DNA of 6,373 bases from DASQDN01 sp035630195 (GTDB lineage Bacteria; Acidobacteriota; Terriglobia; Bryobacterales; Bryobacteraceae), in the NCBI GenBank assembly GCA_035630195.1, contig DASQLD010000101.1, forward strand, positions 1 to 6,373, given 5' to 3'. The position numbers were made by a program, and so were the translations under genes. Each line of letters opens with the position of its first letter. Position 1 is the first letter of the stretch. The notes beneath the pieces were generated by a model, which worked only from the letters and a program-made list of their open reading frames with translations, had not been told where the DNA came from and did no database searches. This document shows positions 1 through 5,018 of this stretch, piece after piece.

Positions 1-1
1 T

Positions 2-1633
2 CCCGGGAATCCCAACACGGGCAACGCCGTCGCGAGCTTTTTGCTCGGTAACGTCGATCGTGGAATACTGCGCGACTTTGCCTATTATCCGCGGAACCGC
101 TACAAGTACTTTGCCGTTTATGCGCAGGATGATTGGAAGGCCACACGCAAACTGACACTGAACTACGGTCTTCGTTATGACGTATACTTCCCGCGCTACG
201 AGAAAAACGACAACCTGTCGAGCTTCGATCCAACCATCCCCAACCCGGCTTCCGGTGGGAGGCTCGGGGCGCTCGCGTATCTAGGAGATGGTCCTGGTCG
301 AAACGGTCGGAATTCCTTCGCGGATACGTACTGGAAGGCTTTCGGGCCGCGTTTCGGCTTGGCTTATCAGATCACCGACAAGACAGTCTTACGCAGCGGG
401 TATGGGATTTACTACGCGCAAGGGAATGCTAATGCCGGTCTGCGCGATTCGTTAAGCGCCAGCAGCGGTTTTGCAGCCAATCCGACATTCGCTACTACGG
501 ATCAGGGCGTAACGCCGGCGTTTAACTGGAACAATGGCTTTCCACAGAATTATGTTCGGCCTCCGGTAATCGATCCTTCCGCCGCCAACGGAGCGGCCTT
601 GCGACCCATCCTTCGTGATGACGGACGTCCACCATACTTCCAGAACTGGTCATTTACGGTGGAGCGAGAAATTGTCCCTCGTTTCAACGTCGAATTAACT
701 TACCTCGGTACCAAAGGTACTGCGCTTGGCAACGGATTGATTCAATTGAACGAACTCAACCCGTCTTTCCTTTCCCTGGGAACTTTGCTTTCGCGGCCCT
801 TTAATTCTCCGGAAGCGATCGCTGCGGGCATCCAATCGCCTTATGCTGGGTTCACGGGTTCCGTCGCTCAGGCATTGCGACCCTATCCGCAATATCTCGA
901 TCTGAGCAACCGCTCAAATCCGTCGGGTAGCTCGACCTATCATGCCCTGCAGACGCAAGTTTCCATCCGTTCCCTAGCCGGATTGGACGTGCAAATGGCC
1001 TATACCTTTGCCAAGACGATATCCGACTCCGACATCCTTGCCGGCGGCGGTCCGGCCGGACAGACAACCTACAATCGCCGGTTGGAGAAGGCGATTGCGA
1101 CCACGGACGTCCCGCATGTTTTTGCGCTGAGTTACAGCTATGAGCTTCCTTTCATGCGCAGCAACAGGTGGATTGGGGGATGGATGCTGACCGGCATTCA
1201 TCAGTACTCAACCGGTGTTCCGATCGTGCTTTCAGCCAACAACACTCTTCCTCTGTTCACCAGTATTCTGCGACCGGATGTCATCGCTGATGTAGACCGC
1301 AGATATGGATCGGAGAGCTTCGACCCTGCGATCGACCGGTGGATCAACCCGGCCGCTTTCCGCGTTCCTGGCAGTCTGCGCTTCGGAACATCAGCACGAT
1401 CCTATACGGATCTGCGTAACCCCTCGTTCCTCAACGAGAATTTCGGCTTGCTGAAGAAGTTCCGATTTACGGAGAGATTAATGCTCACATTCCGCGCCGA
1501 ATGGTTCAACGCCTTTAACCGCACGATTTTTGGCGCACCGCAAGCGAACGTGAGCAATGCGCAATTTGGCCGCATTACGTCGCAGGCCAACCAGCCGCGG
1601 CAAGGTCAGCTCGCTCTACGTCTCGACTTTTGA
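2..1633 (+). CDS. TonB-dependent receptor, Oar-like, C-terminal part (5' partial)
   Basis: This is the C-terminal ~543 residues of an outer-membrane beta-barrel receptor. The frame is open to the window's left edge, reading PGNPNTGNAVASFLLGN, so the gene starts upstream and the TTG at 41 is only an internal leucine. Recognisable barrel signatures, in order, are YAQDDWKATRKLTLNYGLRYD, FGPRFGLAYQITDKTVLRSGYGIYY (split here only for description), YFQNWSFTVERE, VELTYLGTKGT, TYHALQTQV, YTFAKTISD, and a final strand ending LALRLDF. A terminal aromatic residue is the usual barrel-assembly signal. Proteins of this style in Acidobacteriota typically have an N-terminal carboxypeptidase-regulatory-like domain and a plug, for about 1,100 residues in total; that half is not visible here. 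The likely role is TonB-driven uptake of large substrates such as glycans or metal chelates. The substrate cannot be told from sequence. The gene runs convergently to all the others, and its stop abuts the stop of the small membrane protein gene. Confidence 0.92.
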   Translation, partial: PGNPNTGNAVASFLLGNVDRGILRDFAYYPRNRYKYFAVYAQDDWKATRKLTLNYGLRYDVYFPRYEKNDNLSSFDPTIPNPASGGRLGALAYLGDGPGRNGRNSFADTYWKAFGPRFGLAYQITDKTVLRSGYGIYYAQGNANAGLRDSLSASSGFAANPTFATTDQGVTPAFNWNNGFPQNYVRPPVIDPSAANGAALRPILRDDGRPPYFQNWSFTVEREIVPRFNVELTYLGTKGTALGNGLIQLNELNPSFLSLGTLLSRPFNSPEAIAAGIQSPYAGFTGSVAQALRPYPQYLDLSNRSNPSGSSTYHALQTQVSIRSLAGLDVQMAYTFAKTISDSDILAGGGPAGQTTYNRRLEKAIATTDVPHVFALSYSYELPFMRSNRWIGGWMLTGIHQYSTGVPIVLSANNTLPLFTSILRPDVIADVDRRYGSESFDPAIDRWINPAAFRVPGSLRFGTSARSYTDLRNPSFLNENFGLLKKFRFTERLMLTFRAEWFNAFNRTIFGAPQANVSNAQFGRITSQANQPRQGQLALRLDF

Positions 1634-1795
1634 TCAGGGTTGAACGGCCGGTCGCCGCTGGCTTCGCGCAAGGTACTCGGATTCCGCCTCTCGAATGTGC
1701 CGAAGCCAGCAGCGAAAGCGTACGATTTCCCGCAATCCGAGAGCGATACAGCAGACTGCCAGAAATAGCAATGTAGCTAAGAAAACGGTTGCCAT
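1634..1795 (-). CDS. Small single-pass membrane protein, 53 residues, unknown function
   Basis: I do not recognise a family. The frame starts with ATG at 1795 and ends with TGA at 1636-1634. The N-terminus (MATVFLATLLFLAVCCIALGL) is one hydrophobic helix of about 18 residues, with two adjacent cysteines at 15-16. It is followed by a tail of about 32 residues rich in Arg (REIVRFRCWLRHIREAESEY and onwards), which the positive-inside rule would place in the cytoplasm. The start lies six bases after the pseudo-receiver stop and in the same frame, so translation is probably coupled; there is no strong Shine-Dalgarno. The stop abuts the convergent receptor stop, so the frame exactly fills the space between the two genes. 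Support is the placement, the membrane helix and the gap-free packing; chance cannot be excluded at this length. It could be a membrane partner of the pseudo-receiver, but that is inference. Confidence 0.55.
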   Translation of the reverse strand: MATVFLATLLFLAVCCIALGLREIVRFRCWLRHIREAESEYLARSQRRPAVQP

Positions 1796-1801
1796 GTCTT
1801 T

Positions 1802-2293
1802 CTACCCGGCTTTTGCGGTTCGAGTGATTGGTACCGACAGATCTGAGATTCGCCGCTCGGGGACGGAAGGGGTGATCCGTGACGCGCGGCTCCAGGACAG
1901 CCATCCGAGGTATCCAGCGCGGAGAACTTCTGCGCGCTCGAAAGGGGTTGCGAGCACATCATAACCGCCCATGCTGAGCACTTGGGCCCAGAATCGAGTA
2001 TCAGCGGCAGGCGAACAAACGATTAAACGAGCGGCGTTCCGTTGCAAGCGCAGGCTTTGGAGGAGGTCGTCCCAAGTTCCGTCTGGGAGTTGTCGATTGG
2101 CAATTACTACTCCAATGTTCTGATCTTTCAACGCCTCAACAGCTTCGCTGATTCTTCCGGCCGTGTGGACTTTCCACTGCGTGTTAAAGGTGATAAATCG
2201 GAGTGCAGCAACGTCGGCGTCCTGGTCTGTTGCCGCCAACACACTTACCGGGGCTCCGGCGTATTCGCGTAGCAACAACTCTGAGTGATGCAT
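1802..2293 (-). CDS. Stand-alone pseudo-receiver (degenerate response regulator), 163 residues
   Basis: This is a single CheY-like receiver fold with no output domain. The beta1 acidic region is ATDQDADV (residues 21-28), where the usual Asp pair reads Asp23-Gln24. The phospho-acceptor position in VVIANRQLPDGTW is Asn66 instead of Asp. The beta4 Ser/Thr is kept as Ser94 (IVCSPAAD). The beta5 Lys before Pro is replaced by Thr116 in YDVLATPF. Phosphorylation by the usual chemistry is therefore not expected, and the domain probably works by protein-protein contact. The PDGTW, FWAQVL and GGYDVL motifs resemble a group of short stand-alone receivers I associate with Acidobacteriota. A tail of about 30 residues (136-163) rich in Arg, Ser and Pro follows the fold. 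The ATG start has AGGA eight bases upstream. The gene follows the NarL-type regulator after about 100 bases containing a possible promoter, and precedes the small membrane protein gene. Confidence 0.85.
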   Translation of the reverse strand: MHHSELLLREYAGAPVSVLAATDQDADVAALRFITFNTQWKVHTAGRISEAVEALKDQNIGVVIANRQLPDGTWDDLLQSLRLQRNAARLIVCSPAADTRFWAQVLSMGGYDVLATPFERAEVLRAGYLGWLSWSRASRITPSVPERRISDLSVPITRTAKAG

Positions 2294-2301
2294 TTAACCG
2301 T

Positions 2302-2305
2302 TCCT
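2302..2305 (-). promoter_or_regulatory. Shine-Dalgarno of the pseudo-receiver gene
   Basis: On the minus strand, AGGA stands eight bases before the ATG at 2293. This supports that start over any internal one. The match is short but the spacing is normal. Confidence 0.5.
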
Positions 2306-2335
2306 ATTAGAGAGACTCGGACATCCCCAGAATAC

Positions 2336-2353
2336 TTAGATTCTTGTATCTAA
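2336..2353. repeat. Inverted repeat TTAGAT-6-ATCTAA in the pseudo-receiver leader
   Basis: Perfect 6-base arms (TTAGAT and ATCTAA) flank a 6-base centre, in the stretch between the regulator and the pseudo-receiver. It touches the downstream end of the proposed -10 box, so it sits around the expected transcription start. It could be an operator or a small leader hairpin. It is A/T-rich with no T-run, so it is unlikely to be an intrinsic terminator. Confidence 0.3.
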
Positions 2354-2379
2354 TCTACTAGGAAGATTGCTGGTTTTAA
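2352..2379 (-). promoter_or_regulatory. Possible sigma-70-type promoter for the pseudo-receiver and small membrane protein genes
   Basis: On the minus strand, TTAAAA (2379-2374) and TAGATT (2357-2352) are separated by 16 bases. Each matches the -35 and -10 consensus at four of six positions. Transcription would start near 2345, giving a leader of about 50 bases. The boxes are weak, which fits an activated promoter, but such weak matches occur by chance. The case rests mainly on the inverted repeat overlapping the -35 box. Confidence 0.3.
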
Positions 2380-2392
2380 GGGGAATACCTTA
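2377..2392. promoter_or_regulatory. Putative operator: inverted repeat TAAGG-6-CCTTA
   Basis: A 16-base element has perfect 5-base arms, TAAGG (2377-2381) and CCTTA (2388-2392). It lies two bases past the restored stop of the response regulator gene and overlaps the proposed -35 box of the pseudo-receiver gene. Short dyads of this size are typical targets of NarL/LuxR-type dimers. Its centre would be about 40 bases before the expected start, a usual position for an activator. Part of one arm (GAATACCTTAG) recurs imperfectly at 2330-2339 as GAATACTTAG. The binding protein is not shown by sequence; the adjacent regulator is the obvious candidate. Confidence 0.35.
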
Positions 2393-2394
2393 GG

Positions 2395-2526
2395 TCAACT
2401 CGCGGAATCTGTCGGCAGCCGAAGTCCTAGCAACTGTCTTTGGACGGCATATTTCGCCAGTTCAACCGTCGTGTGAACGCCTAACCGCTTCATCATTCGA
2501 TACTTATGGAATTCAATTGTCTTACG
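2395..2526 (-). pseudogene. Out-of-frame C-terminal end of the response regulator (HTH recognition helix)
   Basis: Reading the minus strand from base 2526 gives 43 codons and a TGA at 2397-2395. The peptide begins RKTIEFHKYRMMKRLGVHTT, continues VELAKYAVQRQLLGLRLPTD and ends SAS. This is the standard ending of a NarL/LuxR DNA-binding domain: the recognition helix followed by the dimerisation helix. It is the missing end of the regulator encoded at 3062-2493, displaced by one base. No further stop or odd codon interrupts it, so the lesion is recent or is a sequence error. Joining it to residue Ser179 gives a 222-residue protein, a normal length for the family. Confidence 0.85.
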
Positions 2527-3062
2527 GAAAGATGTAAAATATCGGCGATCTCTTTTGCCGATCGCCCTTCCGTGACTAATTGAAGCACCTCTCGTTCGCG
2601 AACACTGAGTTTTTCAGACGCTTCATTTTGCCCTTCCTTCCGCTTCAAAATCGATTCCGATAAATCTGCCGGTAGAGCCGTCGTAAGGTAAATACCTCCA
2701 CCTATAACGGTCCGAACGGCCGCCTCAAGCTCTTCCTCCGCAGACCACTTCAAAAGGTAACCGGAGGCTCCGACTCGTAGCGCCTCCACTACGTAGTCCC
2801 GATCCGCATGCATTGTCAAGAAAATCAATTTTGTCTGCGGGTGCGATTTCTTGATTTGACGCGCCGCATCGATTCCGTTAAGAAGAGGCATACTGATGTC
2901 GAGAAGAACGACATCAGGCCTTAATTCTTCTACCGCCTTCACCAATGCCCGGCCGTCTCGCACGCTTCCAATGAGATCCACCTTTGTCGCTAGAATTTTG
3001 TGAATGCCTCCCAGCATCAAGGTGTGATCGTCGGCTAAGAGAACACGAGTATTGCGGATCAT
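2493..3062 (-). CDS. NarL/FixJ-family response regulator, frameshifted in its LuxR-type HTH domain
   Basis: The receiver domain (about 5-122) is complete: acidic pair Asp11-Asp12, phospho-acceptor Asp55 in VVLLDISMP, Thr83 and Lys105 in GYLLKWS. A linker leads to the LuxR-type helix-turn-helix, which opens normally with LSVREREVLQLVTEGRSAKEIADILHLS (152-179, described in parts). It then runs out of frame as VRQLNSISIE and stops at 189. The family expects Leu-Ser-X-Lys/Arg-Thr-Val/Ile-Glu-X-His here, and exactly that is read one frame over from base 2526. One extra C beside the CC at 2526-2527 would read LSRKTIEFH. As sequenced, the product can be phosphorylated but lacks the recognition helix and should not bind DNA normally. 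The ATG overlaps the kinase stop as ATGA and has no clear Shine-Dalgarno, so translation is coupled to the kinase, its evident partner. Confidence 0.9.
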   Translation of the reverse strand: MIRNTRVLLADDHTLMLGGIHKILATKVDLIGSVRDGRALVKAVEELRPDVVLLDISMPLLNGIDAARQIKKSHPQTKLIFLTMHADRDYVVEALRVGASGYLLKWSAEEELEAAVRTVIGGGIYLTTALPADLSESILKRKEGQNEASEKLSVREREVLQLVTEGRSAKEIADILHLSVRQLNSISIE

Positions 3063-4948
3063 GACACTGGAACGTCTTTCCAGGGAATCTGGACCGTCAG
3101 CGTGGTTCCATCGTCCGGGGTCGATTCGATCTTGAATTCGCCCCCAATTTGGCGAGCCCGCTCAGACATACTTATCAGTCCCAGGCTCGGACGCGACTTG
3201 CTTGCGTCGATGCGAAAACCTACTCCAAAATCACGAATCGTCAAACTCACGTGATTCTTGGATCCGACCAGCGACACGGAGACTCGTTTCGCGTTCGCAT
3301 GTTTTGCCACGTTTCGCAACGCTTCCTGAGTGATACGGTACAAGCAGGAAGCTACCTCTGGCGATACGGATTGCTTGATATTACGGTGGAAGCACTTCAC
3401 TTCGAGGTTTTCCCGCTTCGCAAATTCCGCGCAGTAGGATCGCAACGCGACCGCTAACCCCAGGTGGTCCAAGATAGACGGGTGAAGTTGGTACGCCATG
3501 GTGCGAACTTCGTCGGACACTTTTACAATCCGCGACTGCACATCACGTAGTTCCCGTTCGATCTCATCGCTCGTTGTATCTCGCAGAGATCGGGCAATCG
3601 CTCCTAAATCGACGGCAAGCATCGCGAGCTTCTGATTTAAATCGTCGTGAAGCTCACGAGACAGGCGACGCCATTCACCTTCTTCGGCCTCAAGCAGTCT
3701 GCCGGCCAGCGCCCGCAGTTGTTCGTGGCTGCTCTGCAGGGCCGCTTCCTTCTCCCGCAACTCCGCTTCAGCCTCACGTCTCTCCGTGATGTCGCGAGAG
3801 TTGACGATGATGCCCTGTACCGCGGGATTCGCAATCAAATTCCGGGCCACGCCTTCCAGAATGCGCCAGCTCCCATCCTTATGACGGAAGCCGAATTCTA
3901 CTGGCTTAGACACCTCGTTCGTAGTCAACACGAACCCAAGTTCTTTCTTGACCTCAGGCAAATCTGTCGCATTGACAAAATCGAATGCGTTCTTGCCAAT
4001 TAACTCTTCAGGCGCGTAACCGAGAATCCGTTCGAGCGCCGGGCTCTCGAAGCAAATCGTACCGTCAGGCTTCAGGATCGTGACAACGTCAACTTCATTT
4101 TCGATCAAGGCGCGATAGTGCTCTTCGCTATCTCGGAGTTTCCGCTCAGCGCGAACATGTTCGGTGATATCGGTGTGGGAGATCACCGCGCCGTCGCCAT
4201 TTGGCCCCCAAGGCATTGCGGAAAGCAGAAACCAGCGGTCGGTTTTGAGACATGGGCACGGATACTCAAGCGTGAACTCATCGAGAGATCGACGGAGCAC
4301 AGCTTCGAGTCCTCGAAGGGCTTCTCCCGCTCCTTCGCTGAACGCTCCTTTGGCACGTCGACAAACTTCGAGATAATTCACACCCGGACCAATTCGTTCC
4401 AGACTTGTGGCCCCGTTCTCCATTGCAAACCGCTTCCATCTGTCGTTGACCATCAGGATCGTTCCTTGCTGATCCACAACGGCAATATGCGCTCGCAACG
4501 AGTTCATCATGGTGCCGTACATCTCGTTTTTGCGGCGGGAATCAGTGCAATCTTCGGTGATCTCCCCGTAACCATAGAGATCGCGGTTCGTGTCAAACAG
4601 GGCCGTCAGATGAATGCTTGCCCAAAAACGCGAGCCATCTTTTCGTAAGCGCCAGCGCTCGATAGTTGCACTCCCTTTAACGTTGGCATCTTTCAAGTCA
4701 GCCTCGGGCGCTCCTCCCTTTATGTCTGCGGCCGGATAGAGAATGCGGAAATTCCGGCCAATAATGTCGTCAGCGCTGAAACCATAAATCCTCAGGGCGG
4801 CAGCGTTCCAACTCTTGATTCGGCCAACAGAGTCCAGAACAAAGATCGAATATCTTTCGTTATTTTGAATGAGGAGCCGGAAGGAATCGTCTGTCGAAGG
4901 GCGTGCATGACGCGAACTCGACCTCGACACAGCAGATGGCCGCTGCAT
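3059..4948 (-). CDS. Cytoplasmic PAS-PAS-PAS sensor histidine kinase (HisKA_3, NarL type)
   Basis: The 629-residue product has no membrane segment or signal peptide, so it senses an internal or diffusible signal. There are three PAS domains at about 20-138, 141-268 and 274-391, with PAS/PAC endings GYGEITED, SHTDITE and NSRDITE. The middle one has the EYPCPC-RWFL variant. A short coiled coil (about 391-425) leads to the HisKA_3 box RRLSRELHDDLNQKLA, with phospho-acceptor His434. The HATPase domain has N-box EALRNVAKHANA (Asn546), G1 motif DFGVGF (573-578) and GLISMSERA (590-598). All catalytic motifs look intact. I chose the ATG at 4948 because GGAGGA stands four bases upstream. An in-frame GTG at 4999 would add 17 residues but has no Shine-Dalgarno. 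The stop overlaps the regulator's start (ATGA), and the transporter gene ends 70 bases upstream. The ligand is unknown. Confidence 0.92.
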   Translation of the reverse strand: MQRPSAVSRSSSRHARPSTDDSFRLLIQNNERYSIFVLDSVGRIKSWNAAALRIYGFSADDIIGRNFRILYPAADIKGGAPEADLKDANVKGSATIERWRLRKDGSRFWASIHLTALFDTNRDLYGYGEITEDCTDSRRKNEMYGTMMNSLRAHIAVVDQQGTILMVNDRWKRFAMENGATSLERIGPGVNYLEVCRRAKGAFSEGAGEALRGLEAVLRRSLDEFTLEYPCPCLKTDRWFLLSAMPWGPNGDGAVISHTDITEHVRAERKLRDSEEHYRALIENEVDVVTILKPDGTICFESPALERILGYAPEELIGKNAFDFVNATDLPEVKKELGFVLTTNEVSKPVEFGFRHKDGSWRILEGVARNLIANPAVQGIIVNSRDITERREAEAELREKEAALQSSHEQLRALAGRLLEAEEGEWRRLSRELHDDLNQKLAMLAVDLGAIARSLRDTTSDEIERELRDVQSRIVKVSDEVRTMAYQLHPSILDHLGLAVALRSYCAEFAKRENLEVKCFHRNIKQSVSPEVASCLYRITQEALRNVAKHANAKRVSVSLVGSKNHVSLTIRDFGVGFRIDASKSRPSLGLISMSERARQIGGEFKIESTPDDGTTLTVQIPWKDVPVS

Positions 4949-4952
4949 AGAT

Positions 4953-4958
4953 TCCTCC
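4953..4958 (-). promoter_or_regulatory. Shine-Dalgarno that decides the kinase start
   Basis: The minus strand reads GGAGGA, then ATCT, then the ATG at 4948. It is the strongest ribosome binding site in the window. It argues that the kinase starts here and not at the upstream GTG (4999), which is preceded by CCCCGCGCGTT. Confidence 0.7.
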
Positions 4959-4982
4959 GAAGCGACAGCTCTCTGCACGAAA

Positions 4983-4993
4983 TTGTGCCACAA
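4983..4993. repeat. Short palindrome TTGTG-C-CACAA upstream of the kinase
   Basis: Perfect 5-base arms around one central base lie in the 70-base gap between the transporter stop and the kinase ATG. A small operator controlling internal transcription of the kinase-regulator pair is possible, but no promoter boxes are convincing beside it, and a dyad of this length can arise by chance. Confidence 0.2.
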
Positions 4994-5018
4994 ATTCACA
5001 ACGCGCGGGGAATTCGAA

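Noticed and set aside
41..43. TTG at 41 as the receptor's start codon
   Set aside because: The frame stays open to the window edge with receptor-like sequence upstream, and the plug and N-terminal domains must precede it.
1657..1710. 10-base inverted repeat GCTGGCTTCG / CGAAGCCAGC as a bidirectional terminator
   Set aside because: The loop is 34 bases and no T-run follows on either strand. It lies inside the small coding frame, and a 10-base match at this distance is expected about once by chance in a window this size.
1695..1964. 89-codon + strand frame and the 109-codon minus frame at 1575-1904
   Set aside because: Both cross ends of better-supported genes, lack recognisable motifs and have shadow-like Arg/Ser-rich composition.
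2336..2353. TTAGAT-6-ATCTAA as the intrinsic terminator of the kinase-regulator operon
   Set aside because: The stem is only six A/T-rich pairs with no following T-run on the minus strand, so it would terminate poorly.
2518..2532. Programmed -1 ribosomal frameshift as explanation for the split regulator
   Set aside because: No X-XXY-YYZ slippery heptamer in the reading frame (codons are CAT CTT TCC GTA), and no obvious downstream stem. Family members are not known to need recoding here. A lost C is simpler.
4118..4648. 176-codon open frame on the + strand opposite the kinase
   Set aside because: It is antisense to conserved PAS sequence, has no recognisable domain or ribosome binding site, and its composition reads as the shadow of the kinase codons.
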